From Ancylobacter amanitiformis (GTDB lineage Bacteria; Pseudomonadota; Alphaproteobacteria; Rhizobiales; Xanthobacteraceae), in the NCBI RefSeq assembly GCF_030814815.1, contig NZ_JAUSVR010000001.1:248001-312000 (forward strand): 64,000 bases of DNA, read 5' to 3'. The position numbers and the translations under genes are program-made. This document shows, piece after piece, positions 1 through 9,204 of this stretch. How positions within the stretch are numbered: position 1 is the stretch's first letter; each line of letters starts with the position of its first letter. The notes beneath the pieces were generated by a model. The model was given only the letters and a program-made list of their open reading frames with translations, did no database searches and was not told the origin of the DNA.

Positions 1-1054
1 GCACGCCCTCGCGCCAGGCCGAGAAGCGCGTACCGGCGCGGCGCAGGTTCTCCGCGAGTTCGGAACGGCGATGCAGCGCGCCCATCAGCACGGCGAGCAG
101 CAGGATCGTGCTTTCCGCGATGGTCGAGTAATAGGCCGAGACGTTGAGGATCAAGAGGATATTGACCATCAGCACCAGCACGAAGGCGCCGATCACCGTG
201 CCGGTCAGCCCGCCGCGCCCGCCGCCGAGCAATGTGCCCCCGACCACCACCGCCGCGAACATCTGCAGCAGCATGGGGTTGCCGACCAGCGGATCGCCCG
301 CCCCGGTCTGGCCGGAAACGCACACCCCCGCCAGGCCATAGAAACCTCCGGCCAGCACATAGGTGAGGAAGCGCGCGCGGCGCGTGGCGATGCCCGCCGA
401 GCGCGCGCTGTCGGCATCGCCGCCCACGGCATAGAGCGCGATGCCGAACGGCGTCGCCTTCAGCCAGTACCAGAGGGCAAGGCACGCCAGGATGAGCGCG
501 CCGGTCATCGGCAGGAAGCCCGGGATGACCTCGGACCCCATGAATTCCCCGAGCGAGGCGTCGATCACGCCGCCGGGCTTGTCCATCACCAGCAGGGTGG
601 CGCCCTGCAGGATGAACATGGTCGCCAGCGTCACCACGATCGGCTGCAGGCGGAGAAACGCGATGAGCGCGCCATTGACCATGCCCACCAGCGCGCCGAT
701 GCCGATGCCGATCAGCAACAGCAGCACCGGCGAGGTCACGGCATCCGGCGGCAGCGCGGCGAGGCTCACATTGACCAGCGAGATCACCGCCGCGGCGGAG
801 AGGTCGAAGCCCCCGCTCAGGATGACGAGGGTCTGGCCCATGCCGGCGATCGCCAGCGGCGTGCCGCTCGAGACGATCTGCGAGATATCGTAATAGCTCA
901 GCGGGGTGGCGCTGACGGAAAGGATGATGCTGGCCAGCACCACCAGCACGCCGGCGGCGGTCAGCAGGCCGCGATCGCGGCCGAGGCGCCATTTGCGGCC
1001 GGCCGTGCCGTCCCGCAGGGCGGGTTCAAGTCGCTCTGTCATCTGCATGGCCAT
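1..1054 (-). CDS. Sugar ABC transporter permease (RbsC/YtfT type), C-terminus beyond window
   Basis: Inner-membrane permease of a ribose-type (CUT2) carbohydrate ABC importer. The reverse-strand frame reads from an ATG at 1054 (alternatives at 1048 and 1042) without a stop to base 1, about 351 residues, so the last residues lie outside the window. It shows a short charged N-terminus followed by many hydrophobic segments. The stretch LVILSGGFDLSAAAV is typical of BPD_transp_2 permeases, and the glycine-rich loop VVVGGTLLGGGRGGLTGTV marks the conserved cytoplasmic loop that contacts the ATPase. The start lies 1 bp after the ATPase stop codon, so the two are probably translationally coupled. The substrate is not identifiable. 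The call is read directly from the sequence, and only the exact start is uncertain. Confidence 0.88.
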   Translation of the reverse strand, partial: MAMQMTERLEPALRDGTAGRKWRLGRDRGLLTAAGVLVVLASIILSVSATPLSYYDISQIVSSGTPLAIAGMGQTLVILSGGFDLSAAAVISLVNVSLAALPPDAVTSPVLLLLIGIGIGALVGMVNGALIAFLRLQPIVVTLATMFILQGATLLVMDKPGGVIDASLGEFMGSEVIPGFLPMTGALILACLALWYWLKATPFGIALYAVGGDADSARSAGIATRRARFLTYVLAGGFYGLAGVCVSGQTGAGDPLVGNPMLLQMFAAVVVGGTLLGGGRGGLTGTVIGAFVLVLMVNILLILNVSAYYSTIAESTILLLAVLMGALHRRSELAENLRRAGTRFSAWREGV

Positions 1055-1055
1055 C

Positions 1056-2600
1056 TCACACCGCCAGTTTTTCGCGGGAGCTATCGGGCGCCGAACCAAG
1101 CGCGGCGGCCAGAATGTGTTCCTCGGTCAGCTGGTCGCCGGCCAGTTCGGCGGCGATGCGCCCGGCATAGAACACCAGTGTCCGGTCGGTGAGATGGACG
1201 AGTTCGGGGATCTCGGTGGAGTAGAAGATCACCGCCCCGCCCGCCTCGGCATAGGCGCGCAGCAACTGGTAGATCTCGTTCTTGGTGCCGACATCGATGC
1301 CGCGCGTCGGGTCGTAGACCAGCAGCACCCGCGCCTCGCTCAACAGCCATTTGGCGATGGCGATCTTCTGCTGGTTGCCGCCCGAGAAGGATTCCGCCGG
1401 CATCCATTCCGCGCGTTCGGCGACGTTCACCTGGCCGAACACCGCGCGCACGGCGGCCGCCTCCTTCGCCCGGTCGATGATGCCGAAGCGCGTGAAGCGC
1501 TCGATCACCGGGATCGTGGCGTTCTGCGTGCCGGTGAGCTTGAGGAACAGGCCCTCGGTCTTGCGCTCCTCCGGCACCAGGCTGATGCCGATGCGCGCGG
1601 AAATCGCATCGCCGGGCGAGGTGAACACCACCTTGCGCCCATCGACGGCGAGATGCCCGCGGCTGACCGGCCTCTCGCCGAACAGGGCGAGAAACAGATC
1701 CAGTTGGCCCATGCCCTGGAGGCCGGCAATGCCGAGGATCTCGCCCTCGCGCAGGCGGAAGCTGGCCTCGCGCAGCTTGCCCGCCGTCCCCATGCCATGG
1801 GCCGCGAGAACCTCGGTGCCGAGCCTGTGGCGGGTCTGGCCGCGTGGGGGAAAGGAGTGGATCAGCGAGCGGCCGGCAATCATGCGCACCACGTCCTCAT
1901 CCGCGAAGTCGCGGACATGGCCGGAGGCGATGTGCCTGCCGCTGCGCAGGATGGTGAGGTCGTCGCAGAAATCGCGCACCTCCCGCAGCCGGTGCGAAAT
2001 GAAGATGACCGTGGTGCCGCGCGCCTTCTCGCGCCGGATCACGGCGCCCATCCAGTCGACATCCGGCCCCGACAGGGCCGAGGTCGGCTCGTCGAGCAGG
2101 AGGATCCGCGGCCGGCGGAACACCGCGCGGGCGATTTCGATCTTCTGGCGGATGGCGAGGTCGAGATCGCCGATTTCGTCGTCGAGGTCGAAGCCGGCGA
2201 GGCCCAGTTCCTCGAAATGCCGCCCCACGTCGCGCCGCGCCTGTCGCCGCCGCACCATGCCGAGCGGCGACAGCGGCGAGCGCGGGATCAGCATGTTGTC
2301 GAGCACGCTCATGTTGCGCAGCAGCGTCATTTCCTGGAAAGCCGTCTGGATGCCATGGCGCTGCGCGGCCAGCGGCGTCTTCAGGCTGATGCTTTCGCCG
2401 AACACCCGGAGGCTGCCGGCATCCGGCGTGACGAGGCCGGACAGCATCTTCACCAGGGTCGACTTGCCGGCGCCATTCTCGCCCAGCAGCGCGTGAACGG
2501 TGCCGGTGCGAACCTCGACGGCCATGTCATCGAGCGCGATCGTCGCCCCATAGGCCTTGCGCACGCCGGACACGACGATCGCCGTCTTTTCGAGCGGCAT
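1056..2600 (-). CDS. Sugar ABC transporter ATP-binding protein, two nucleotide-binding domains (RbsA/MglA type)
   Basis: Energy-coupling subunit of the ribose-type importer, 514 aa, the usual length for this duplicated-domain family. The first domain has a canonical Walker A (GENGAGKST, residues 40-48) and Walker B (ILLLDEPTSAL), but its signature is degenerate (LAIRQK instead of LSGGxQQ). The second domain lacks a recognisable Walker A yet has a full signature (SGGNQQK) and Walker B (LLVYDPTRGIDVG). This asymmetry is normal for CUT2 ATPases. The start is supported by GGGAGGAA upstream of the ATG. It sits between the binding-protein gene and the permease in one leftward operon; the substrate (pentose, hexose or polyol) cannot be told. 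Confidence 0.92.
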   Translation of the reverse strand: MPLEKTAIVVSGVRKAYGATIALDDMAVEVRTGTVHALLGENGAGKSTLVKMLSGLVTPDAGSLRVFGESISLKTPLAAQRHGIQTAFQEMTLLRNMSVLDNMLIPRSPLSPLGMVRRRQARRDVGRHFEELGLAGFDLDDEIGDLDLAIRQKIEIARAVFRRPRILLLDEPTSALSGPDVDWMGAVIRREKARGTTVIFISHRLREVRDFCDDLTILRSGRHIASGHVRDFADEDVVRMIAGRSLIHSFPPRGQTRHRLGTEVLAAHGMGTAGKLREASFRLREGEILGIAGLQGMGQLDLFLALFGERPVSRGHLAVDGRKVVFTSPGDAISARIGISLVPEERKTEGLFLKLTGTQNATIPVIERFTRFGIIDRAKEAAAVRAVFGQVNVAERAEWMPAESFSGGNQQKIAIAKWLLSEARVLLVYDPTRGIDVGTKNEIYQLLRAYAEAGGAVIFYSTEIPELVHLTDRTLVFYAGRIAAELAGDQLTEEHILAAALGSAPDSSREKLAV

Positions 2601-2640
2601 CGGTTCCTCCCATCAAACGGTCCGAATTCGGAGCGGTGGA

Positions 2641-2669
2641 GCCGGCCCGCCGCGCGATGGCGGGCCGGC
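2641..2669 (-). promoter_or_regulatory. Intercistronic stem-loop between binding-protein and ATPase genes
   Basis: A perfect 11-bp inverted repeat (GCCGGCCCGCC, loop of 7, GGCGGGCCGGC) lies in the 75-bp gap between the binding-protein stop and the ATPase start. No T-run follows on the transcribed strand, so it is not a classic terminator. Similar hairpins in ABC operons stabilise the upstream message or attenuate, giving more binding protein than membrane subunits; that role is inferred here. Confidence 0.55.
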
Positions 2670-2675
2670 GACCGA

Positions 2676-3803
2676 TCAGTCCTCAGGCTGGCCGACGAGG
2701 GCCGCCTGCAGGCCGACTTCGGGAGTCAGCGGGGAGTAGATGGAGGCGAACCAGCCCGGGTTCGGGATGATGGCGGGCTGGAACGCGTTGCAGCCCTCCG
2801 ACATCTCCTTCCAGGTCCCCTCCTTGCAGAGCTTGATCGTGTCGTTGGTGACGATGTTCTGCGGCACATTGGTGAGGGCCGGGATATCGCCGCCCTGCAG
2901 CTTCTTCACCGCGAGCTTGAGCGCCAGCGCGCCGGTGAAGTTCTGCGAGCCCGACGACCAGCGCTTGGCGCCCATCGGGCGATAGGTGCCGTTGGCGCCC
3001 TCGACCTCGGTGCCGATGGGCAGCATCTGGATGCGGCCGCCATTGGAGGCCTCGCCGACGCAGGGACGCAGGTCCTTGTCGGCGATGCCGGCCTCATTCT
3101 GCATGGAATTGGCGGTGTAGCAGCCGACCTGGGTCCACAATCCGTCGATCTGGTCCCAGTTGCGGGTGGCGAGGATCTTCGACAGCTCGGTGCGGCCCAC
3201 CGCCTGGCTCCACATGCCGTTGGCCTCGCCGACGATCTGGATGCCGGGGTGCTTGGCGAAGACTTCCTTGGCGCCCTCGATGCGCAGCGCGTCGACCGTG
3301 GTGCCGGGCACGCCGTTGATCATGACGATCCGGCCCTTGCCGCCCAGCTGCTGAACCAGCCATTCCGCCGATTTGGTGCCCCAGTCGCGCTGGTCGATAT
3401 GCACGTTGTAGGCGCAGGGCTCGGTGATGATCGAGTCATAGGCGATGACCAGCACGCCCTTGGCACAGGCGTTCTTCACGGCCCCGTTCAGCGCGGTGGG
3501 CGAGATCGGGTAGACCACGATGGCATCGGCGCCGGCCTGCACCATCGAGTTGATCTGCTGGATCTGCTTCTGCGCATTGGGCCCGGCCACCTGCACCTGC
3601 AGGTCGATCTTGTCGATCATGCCGGGCGAGACGGCCATGGCCTTGAGCATGTTCGCGGCTTCGGCCTGCCAGTCATTGCCGATATAGCTCATGCTCAGGA
3701 AGACTTTGAACTTGCCCTCCTTGGCCGAGGCGGGTGCGGCGATGCCGAGAGCGGCGGCGGCAAGCCCGGCGAGCATGGCGGTCGTCTTCAGGATACGCTT
3801 CAT
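2676..3803 (-). CDS. Sugar ABC transporter substrate-binding protein (periplasmic, Peripla_BP_4 type)
   Basis: Periplasmic binding protein, 375 aa, first gene of the leftward importer operon. The N-terminus is a classical signal peptide (MKRILKTTAMLAGLAAAALG, then cleavage near APASA-KEG). The mature part has the sugar-binding pattern QQINSMVQAGADAIVVYP and a later YDSII segment. AGGAGGAAAAG lies just upstream of the ATG at 3803. At least five cysteines occur in the mature protein (for example NACAKG, TEPCAY, QVGCYT), which is more than usual and would permit disulfides. The ligand cannot be deduced. The regulator gene at 4181 is divergent and shares the control region. Confidence 0.9.
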   Translation of the reverse strand: MKRILKTTAMLAGLAAAALGIAAPASAKEGKFKVFLSMSYIGNDWQAEAANMLKAMAVSPGMIDKIDLQVQVAGPNAQKQIQQINSMVQAGADAIVVYPISPTALNGAVKNACAKGVLVIAYDSIITEPCAYNVHIDQRDWGTKSAEWLVQQLGGKGRIVMINGVPGTTVDALRIEGAKEVFAKHPGIQIVGEANGMWSQAVGRTELSKILATRNWDQIDGLWTQVGCYTANSMQNEAGIADKDLRPCVGEASNGGRIQMLPIGTEVEGANGTYRPMGAKRWSSGSQNFTGALALKLAVKKLQGGDIPALTNVPQNIVTNDTIKLCKEGTWKEMSEGCNAFQPAIIPNPGWFASIYSPLTPEVGLQAALVGQPED

Positions 3804-4043
3804 TCTTTTCCTCCTTGGTTGACCGGTTCAGGACCGGCCGGGGCGTTCCGCCAGGCGCGCTTATCCAGCGGGGAGACCTGAAAGCGCACGTGTCCGATCG
3901 CGCGAGAAACGCACGCCGGTCAGGGCGAAGACCGCCCGCTCTTTCACCGATTTCGTCCCCGGGTCCGCGCCTTTTGGCGTTCTGCCCACACTGCCTCCAA
4001 CAGCACCCTCAGAAGAGCGCGCCACCGATACCCCTGTCAACAT

Positions 4044-4070
4044 TTATCTGTGATGCGTGATCACAGATAA
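4044..4070. promoter_or_regulatory. Perfect palindrome, probable GntR/FCD operator
   Basis: Arms TTATCTGTGAT and ATCACAGATAA are perfect 11-bp inverted copies around a 5-bp centre (GCGTG). The site lies in the 377-bp divergent region between the sugar-importer operon (leftward) and the GntR-type regulator at 4181 (rightward), where an autoregulatory operator is expected. The core resembles TGTGA-N-TCACA but with a 7-bp spacer rather than the 6 bp of CRP sites. Binding by the neighbouring regulator is an inference. Confidence 0.65.
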
Positions 4071-4180
4071 TCTTTCCGTTTCCAGAAACTGCCGGAAGGG
4101 CTAGAATAGCCTTCCGTATCAGTGACATCCGCGAGCCAATCGCGTCATGATCGTTCCCCGACCCCGTCTTGAGCGCGCGT

Positions 4181-4960
4181 ATGGAAAAACTCACACCGAT
4201 CGACGTCAGCACCTTGCAGGAGCGCGTCTATTTTCGGCTGCGCGAGGCCATCTCGCAGGGTGATTTCGCGCCCGGGGCGACGCTGACCATCCGCACGCTG
4301 GCCGCCTCGCTCGGCACCAGCGCCATGCCGGTGCGCGAGGCGCTGAAGCGCCTGGTGGCCGAGAAGGTGCTGGAGCAGCGCTCGAACCGCAGCGTCGCGG
4401 TGCCCCAGTTCACCATGCCCTCGTTTCGCGAGCTGATCCGCATCCGCATGACCATCGAATCGCTCGCGACCCGCTGGGCGGCGCGCCGCGCCGACCCGGA
4501 GCTGCTCGATCACCTGCGCCAGCTCAATGCCCTGATGGCCGAGGCCATCGACCGGGGCGAGAGCGAGAAGGTGCTGGACGCCAACCGCCGTTTTCATTTC
4601 GCGATCTACGCGGCGGCGGACATGCCGCAACTGCTGGAGATCATCAAGGGATTGTGGCTGCGCACCGGCCCCTATCTGGGTGCCGCCTACCGGATGATTC
4701 CCGGCGCGCAATGGCATTTCCTGAACGGCACGCGGGTGCATGCGCGCATCATCGAGGCGATGTCGGCCGGCAATGCCGATCGCGCCGCCAATGGCATCGC
4801 CATGGACATCTGGTTCACGGCGCGGCGCTTCCGCCCGACCATGGAGCGCCTGTCCGGCGCCATACGGGACGGCGAGGCGGAAACAGCCCTCGATTTCGCC
4901 CAGCTCTATAGCGGGCTGCGGCTTCCCCCCGCCCTATCCCTGCCCGCCGGCGCCAAATAG
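4181..4960 (+). CDS. GntR-family transcriptional regulator, FCD subfamily
   Basis: DNA-binding regulator, 259 aa. Residues about 5-75 form the GntR winged helix-turn-helix (LREAISQGDFAPGATLTI, then SLGTSAMPVREALKRL). The rest is a helical FCD effector-binding domain with the typical ELIRIRMTIESLA start and RRFHFAIY metal-site helix. The ATG at 4181 is preferred; an in-frame TTG at 4169 would add four residues. It is divergent from the sugar ABC importer, with a strong palindrome between them, so it very likely controls that operon in response to the imported ligand or a metabolite of it. Confidence 0.88.
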   Translation: MEKLTPIDVSTLQERVYFRLREAISQGDFAPGATLTIRTLAASLGTSAMPVREALKRLVAEKVLEQRSNRSVAVPQFTMPSFRELIRIRMTIESLATRWAARRADPELLDHLRQLNALMAEAIDRGESEKVLDANRRFHFAIYAAADMPQLLEIIKGLWLRTGPYLGAAYRMIPGAQWHFLNGTRVHARIIEAMSAGNADRAANGIAMDIWFTARRFRPTMERLSGAIRDGEAETALDFAQLYSGLRLPPALSLPAGAK

Positions 4961-5080
4961 GCGCACGCGGCAGATCCAGCCCGACCGGCCCGCGCGGGCC
5001 CCGCATTTCCGCGCGGGAATAAAACCGCGCAACGAACACCCGCACGCGGAAACGCCCGCGGCGGATGGTGTGCGCGATGC

Positions 5081-5097
5081 ATTAATGTCTATACATA
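5081..5097. promoter_or_regulatory. HutC operator upstream of hutC
   Basis: The sequence ATTAATGTCTATACATA contains GTCTATAC, a match to the GTnTAnAC half-site arrangement known for HutC-subfamily GntR regulators. The same 17 bases recur at 11990-12006 between hutI and hutF. Its position 67 bp before the hutC start suggests autoregulation. Identity of the two copies is seen directly; the binding is inferred. Confidence 0.75.
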
Positions 5098-5163
5098 TTC
5101 TGCCGCTGCGCTAAGTTGCTCGTTTCGGCTCATCTGTGCCGATCGATCAAGGAGCCATCCGGC

Positions 5164-5907
5164 GTGCCCGCCACACTCCGCCCCTCGCCCCTGGCCGAAC
5201 CGAGCCAGACGCTGAGCCACCGCATCCGTACCGATCTGGAGGCAAAGATTCTCTCGGGCGACTGGGCGCCGGGGCACCGCATCCCATTCGAGCACGAATT
5301 GATGGCGCAGTATGGCTGCGCCCGCATGACGGTCAACAAGGTGATTGCCGGCCTGGTCGCCGCCGGTCTCATCGAGCGCCGCCGCCGGGCCGGCTCCTTC
5401 GTCGCCCAGCCCCGCATTCATTCGGCCGTGCTCCGCATTCCCGATCTGCCGGTGGAGATCGCGGCGCGCGGCGAGACCTATCGCTACCAGCTGATCGCCC
5501 GCAAGCGTCGTCCGGTCCGGCAGGACGATCCGGCCGGACTGGCGGACGAGGAAGGCGTGGAGGTTCTGGAACTCACCTGCCTGCATTATGCCAATGGCCG
5601 CCCGCTCGCGCTGGAACAGCGGCTCATCAGCCTGTCCACCGTGCCGGGGGCGGCCGAGGTGGATTTCGCCGCCGTCGCGCCGGGCTCCTGGCTGCTGCAG
5701 CACGTGCCGTGGACGGAGGCCGAGCACCGCATCAGCGCCCGCGCCGCCACCGCCCGCGTGGCGGAAGCGCTCGGCGTGACCAAGGGCGCCGCCTGCCTAT
5801 GCCTGGAGCGGCGCACCTGGCGCTCGGGCGAGACCGTCACCCATGTGCGCCAGCTGTTCCGCGGCGACGCCTATGATCTCGTCGCCCGCTTCTCGCCGCA
5901 GGGCTGA
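5164..5907 (+). CDS. hutC: Histidine utilisation repressor HutC (GntR family, UTRA domain)
   Basis: Repressor of the hut genes, 247 aa. The N-terminal third is a GntR winged helix (HRIRTDLEAKILSGDWAPG, then MAQYGCARMTVNKVIAGL), followed by a UTRA ligand-binding domain that in known HutC proteins senses urocanate. The GTG at 5164 is chosen because AAGGAG at 5149-5154 sits 9 bases upstream; a TTG at 5116 lies further out without such a site. The gene is convergent with hutD. Two identical operator sequences, in front of hutC and between hutI and hutF, indicate that HutC controls itself, the leftward hutIHGUD operon and the rightward hutF-rid pair. Confidence 0.9.
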   Translation: MPATLRPSPLAEPSQTLSHRIRTDLEAKILSGDWAPGHRIPFEHELMAQYGCARMTVNKVIAGLVAAGLIERRRRAGSFVAQPRIHSAVLRIPDLPVEIAARGETYRYQLIARKRRPVRQDDPAGLADEEGVEVLELTCLHYANGRPLALEQRLISLSTVPGAAEVDFAAVAPGSWLLQHVPWTEAEHRISARAATARVAEALGVTKGAACLCLERRTWRSGETVTHVRQLFRGDAYDLVARFSPQG

Positions 5908-5945
5908 GCGGCGCGGGGCTGATCGGCGCGGCGCTTTCCTGCGCC

Positions 5946-6512
5946 CTACCCGCCCGTTTCCGGCCACAGCTCGACGAGGAAGAACTCGGACGGCCCCTGC
6001 GGCGTGACATCCACCGCGCCGGGCAGCCGCGCGGCATCGTTCACGCCCAGCACCTGCCCGCCGACATCGAGGCCCGGCGAACGCGACAGCAGCAGCGCCA
6101 CTTCGCCCTCCGGCACGATCCCGCACCGCGCGGCGGTGACATGCCGGGTCAGGCGGTGCGCATAGCGGCCGCGCCGCGTCATCACGTTGAGGTCGAGGAT
6201 CGGCCCGCCGACCAGCGAGGCGTGCGTGCGCACATCGCCGGGGAAGCGGGCGGGCGCGCTCGCCAGCCCCACCCGCTCCGGCGCCCGCCCCTCGGCCTCC
6301 AGCACGATCCCCTCGCCCGCCAGCACGGCCAGCGAGCGATCAATCGCCGGGAAGAGCGAGAACGGACCGTCCTCGCTCACCCCCGCCATGCTGATGCGCC
6401 ACAGGAAGGCGTCGAGGCCGGCACCTTCGGGAAAGACGGCGATCTCGGTGGTCGAGCCGCCGCCATTCTTCCACGGCATGACGCGATGATCGGCGGCCCG
6501 CAGGATCTGCAT
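5946..6512 (-). CDS. hutD: HutD family protein
   Basis: Last gene of the leftward hut operon, 188 aa. The protein begins MQILRAADHRVMPWKNGGGST, a stretch that marks the HutD (DUF886-type) cupin-like family: the W-K-N-G-G-G segment near the N-terminus and SMAGVSEDGPFSLFP shortly after. HutD has no proven enzymatic activity; in Pseudomonas it has been proposed to buffer high intracellular urocanate or formylglutamate. It follows hutU by 16 bp, so it is co-transcribed. An upstream in-frame extension to 6659 overlaps hutU and reads as low-complexity shadow sequence, so the ATG at 6512 is preferred. Confidence 0.87.
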   Translation of the reverse strand: MQILRAADHRVMPWKNGGGSTTEIAVFPEGAGLDAFLWRISMAGVSEDGPFSLFPAIDRSLAVLAGEGIVLEAEGRAPERVGLASAPARFPGDVRTHASLVGGPILDLNVMTRRGRYAHRLTRHVTAARCGIVPEGEVALLLSRSPGLDVGGQVLGVNDAARLPGAVDVTPQGPSEFFLVELWPETGG

Positions 6513-6528
6513 CGGCGTCGCCCCCGTC

Positions 6529-8196
6529 TCAGCCGAGAATGCCGGGCAGGTCGAGCTGATGCTCCTTCGCGCACTCGATCGCGATCTCGTAGCCGGCATC
6601 GGCATGGCGCATGACGCCGGTCGCCGGATCGTTCCACAGCACACGGGCGATGCGGGCATCGGCCTCGTGGGTGCCGTCGCAGCAGATCACCATGCCGGAA
6701 TGCTGCGAGAAGCCCATGCCGACGCCGCCACCATGGTGCAGCGATACCCAGGTCGCGCCCGAGGCGGTGTTGAGCAGCGCGTTGAGCAGCGGCCAGTCGG
6801 ACACCGCGTCCGAGCCGTCCTTCATCGCCTCGGTCTCGCGGTTCGGCGAGGCGACCGAACCGCTGTCCAGATGATCGCGGCCGATGACGATGGGCGCCTT
6901 CAGCTCGCCCTTGCGCACCATCTCGTTGAAGGCGAGGCCGAGCCGGTGGCGATCGCCAAGGCCCACCCAGCAGATGCGCGCCGGCAGGCCCTGGAAGTGG
7001 ATACGCTCCCGCGCCATGTCCAGCCAGTTGTGCAGGTGGGCGTTGTCGGGAATGAGTTCCTTCACCTTGGCATCGGTCCTGTAGATGTCTTCCGGGTCGC
7101 CCGAGAGCGCCGCCCAGCGGAACGGACCGATGCCGCGGCAGAACAGCGGGCGGATATAGGCGGGCACGAAGCCGGGGAAGTCGAAGGCGTTCGTCACGCC
7201 CTCCTCCAGCGCCATCTGGCGGATATTGTTGCCGTAATCGACGGTGGGAATGCCGGCATGGAAGAAGTCGAGCATCGCCTTCACATGCACCGCCATCGAG
7301 GCCTTGGCCGCCTTGGTGACGCCAGCGGGATCGCTGATCTTGCGGTCCTCCCACTCGGCCAGCGTCCAGCCGATGGGCAGGTAGCCATTGACCGGATCAT
7401 GGGCCGATGTCTGGTCGGTGACGATGTCCGGCTTCACGCCGCGCCGCACCAGTTCGGGCAGCACCTCGGCCGTGTTGCCGAGCAGGCCGACGGAGAGCGG
7501 CTTGCCCTCGGCGCAGGACGTCTCGATCATCATCAGCGCCTCGTCGAGGCTGGTGGTCGACACGTCGAGATAGCCCGTGCGCAGGCGGAAATCGATCGAG
7601 GACGGCCGGCACTCGATGGCGAGGCAGCTCGCCCCCGCCATGGTGGCGGCCAGCGGCTGCGCGCCGCCCATGCCCCCGAGACCACCGGTGAGGATCCACT
7701 TGCCGGTGAGCGAGCCGCCGAAATGCTGCTGGCCCATCTCCACGAAGGTCTCGTAGGTGCCCTGCACGATGCCCTGCGCGCCGATATAGATCCACGAACC
7801 CGCGGTCATCTGGCCATACATGGCCAGCCCCTTCTTATCGAGCTCGTTGAAATGCTCCCAGGTCGCCCAGCGCGGCACGAGATTGGAATTGGCGATCAGC
7901 ACCCGCGGCGCGTCCTTGTGGGTGCGGAACACACCCACCGGCTTGCCCGACTGCACCAGAAGGGTCTGGTCGTCCTCCAGCGTCTTCAGCGTCGCGACGA
8001 TCTTGTCGTAGCTCTCCCAGTTGCGCGCGGCGCGGCCGATGCCGCCATAGACCACGAGTTCGCCGGGCTTCTCCGCGACATCGGGGTCGAGATTGTTCAT
8101 CAGCATGCGCAGCGGCGCCTCGGTCAGCCAGCTCTTCGCGTTGAGCGTGGTGCCATGGGGCGCGCGGATGACGCGGCTATTGTCGATGCGGGACAT
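6529..8196 (-). CDS. hutU: Urocanate hydratase (urocanase)
   Basis: Second enzyme of histidine degradation, converting urocanate to 4-imidazolone-5-propanoate with tightly bound NAD+. The 555-aa product has the family's normal length. It shows the Rossmann-like NAD loop [19 protein letters not shown], the conserved [19 protein letters not shown] segment, and the C-terminal [16 protein letters not shown] motif with the conserved glycines and histidines. The start at [13 protein letters not shown] gives the common N-terminus. It lies 11 bp downstream of hutG in the hutIHGUD operon. Confidence 0.97.
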   Translation of the reverse strand: MSRIDNSRVIRAPHGTTLNAKSWLTEAPLRMLMNNLDPDVAEKPGELVVYGGIGRAARNWESYDKIVATLKTLEDDQTLLVQSGKPVGVFRTHKDAPRVLIANSNLVPRWATWEHFNELDKKGLAMYGQMTAGSWIYIGAQGIVQGTYETFVEMGQQHFGGSLTGKWILTGGLGGMGGAQPLAATMAGASCLAIECRPSSIDFRLRTGYLDVSTTSLDEALMMIETSCAEGKPLSVGLLGNTAEVLPELVRRGVKPDIVTDQTSAHDPVNGYLPIGWTLAEWEDRKISDPAGVTKAAKASMAVHVKAMLDFFHAGIPTVDYGNNIRQMALEEGVTNAFDFPGFVPAYIRPLFCRGIGPFRWAALSGDPEDIYRTDAKVKELIPDNAHLHNWLDMARERIHFQGLPARICWVGLGDRHRLGLAFNEMVRKGELKAPIVIGRDHLDSGSVASPNRETEAMKDGSDAVSDWPLLNALLNTASGATWVSLHHGGGVGMGFSQHSGMVICCDGTHEADARIARVLWNDPATGVMRHADAGYEIAIECAKEHQLDLPGILG

Positions 8197-8207
8197 GATG
8201 GCTCTCC

Positions 8208-9026
8208 TCAGGCGTGCGAGCGTGCGAAGGCGAGGCACGCTGTGAGAATGTCGGTCAGCGCCGCGCGGGCGGGCGCGGCATAGGCGGGGTCGAAGGCGCT
8301 CGGCCAGTTGGTTGAGTCCACCGGCCCCAGCGTCTCGGGCATGTAGGTGCGGCAGGCGAGTTCCATCTGCACGGCATGCACGCCGCGTTCCGGCGCGCCA
8401 TAGTGACGGGTGATGTAGCCGCCCTTGAACCGTCCATTGGACACGCGGGAGAAATCCGTCGCGTCGCAGATCGCCTCGATCCTGGCGAGCAGGTCCGGCG
8501 CGCAGCTCATCCCGGAATTGGTGCCGAGATTGAGGTTGGGCAGCGTGCCCTCGAACAGGCGGGGAATGACCGAGCGGATCGAATGGCAGTCATACAGAAC
8601 GACCGTGCCATGCGTGGCGCGGGCATGCGCGATCTCGGCCGCGAGCGCGGCGTGGTAGGGGTCGAAATAGGCCGCGCGGCGGGTGGCGACATCCGGCCCC
8701 TTGCCGTCGCGGTAGAGCGGTTCGCCGTCGAAGGTTGTGGTCGGGCACAGCTCGGTCGTCGCCTGCCCGGGATAGAGCGAGACCCCGGAAGGATCGCGGT
8801 TCACGTCGATCGCGGTGCGGGAGATGGACGTGCGCACCACGCTCGCACCGAGCCCCGCGGCGAAGTCGTACAGCGTCTCGATCCACCAGTCGCAATCCTT
8901 GCGGGCGAGCCAGGGCGAGACGAGATCATCGGCGATGTCCTCGGGAATGTCGGTGCCGGTATGCGGCAGCGAAAGCACCAGCGGCGCGCTGCCGCGAAGG
9001 ACGGTGAGGAAGGACGGGTGGGTCAT
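8208..9026 (-). CDS. hutG: N-formylglutamate deformylase HutG
   Basis: Zinc-dependent amidohydrolase releasing formate and glutamate from N-formyl-L-glutamate, the last step of the five-step pathway. The product is 272 aa. The motifs [13 protein letters not shown] near the N-terminus, [29 protein letters not shown] and GGYITRHYG are characteristic of the N-formylglutamate amidohydrolase family rather than of the arginase-like HutG of other bacteria. Pairing it with HutF at 12054 makes the route formiminoglutamate to formylglutamate to glutamate. The ATG at 9026 is preferred over upstream extensions, which run into a palindromic repeat. Confidence 0.93.
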   Translation of the reverse strand: MTHPSFLTVLRGSAPLVLSLPHTGTDIPEDIADDLVSPWLARKDCDWWIETLYDFAAGLGASVVRTSISRTAIDVNRDPSGVSLYPGQATTELCPTTTFDGEPLYRDGKGPDVATRRAAYFDPYHAALAAEIAHARATHGTVVLYDCHSIRSVIPRLFEGTLPNLNLGTNSGMSCAPDLLARIEAICDATDFSRVSNGRFKGGYITRHYGAPERGVHAVQMELACRTYMPETLGPVDSTNWPSAFDPAYAAPARAALTDILTACLAFARSHA

Positions 9027-9055
9027 GCGCGAGGCTCCCGGCAGGAGCGGCAAAG

Positions 9056-9166
9056 CCCCCTCTCCCCATCGGGGAGAGGGGTGGGGTGAGAGACCTTCGA
9101 CGCTCCGCGAGCGTGCGCCCCCTCTCCCGGCGCTTCGCGCCGACATCTCCCCCACGGGGAGAGGTT
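9056..9166. repeat. Interspersed palindromic intergenic repeat (CCTCTCCCC type)
   Basis: The 178-bp gap between hutG and hutH holds two hairpin-forming blocks: CCCTCTCCCCATCGGGGAGA near 9058-9077, and a second one with CCCCCTCTCCCGGCG at about 9118 ending in CCCACGGGGAGAGG at 9164. Related elements occur in many copies between genes in Hyphomicrobiales. Here one sits inside the hut operon, where it may form strong RNA structure between hutH and hutG. Confidence 0.7.
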
Positions 9167-9204
9167 AAGATGGCCCGTGCGAGGAAGCATCGCGTACATC
9201 TCCC

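Noticed and set aside
906-3881. Very long plus-strand open frame over the sugar ABC genes
   Set aside because: It is a shadow of the three minus-strand genes, with Arg/His/Ala/Gly-rich low-information sequence. The same pattern explains the long frames opposite hutU, hutH-hutI, lon, clpX and pgm.
4049-4065. CRP-type site TGTGA...TCACA
   Set aside because: The spacer is 7 bp instead of 6, and the symmetry extends to 11-bp arms, which fits a GntR operator better.
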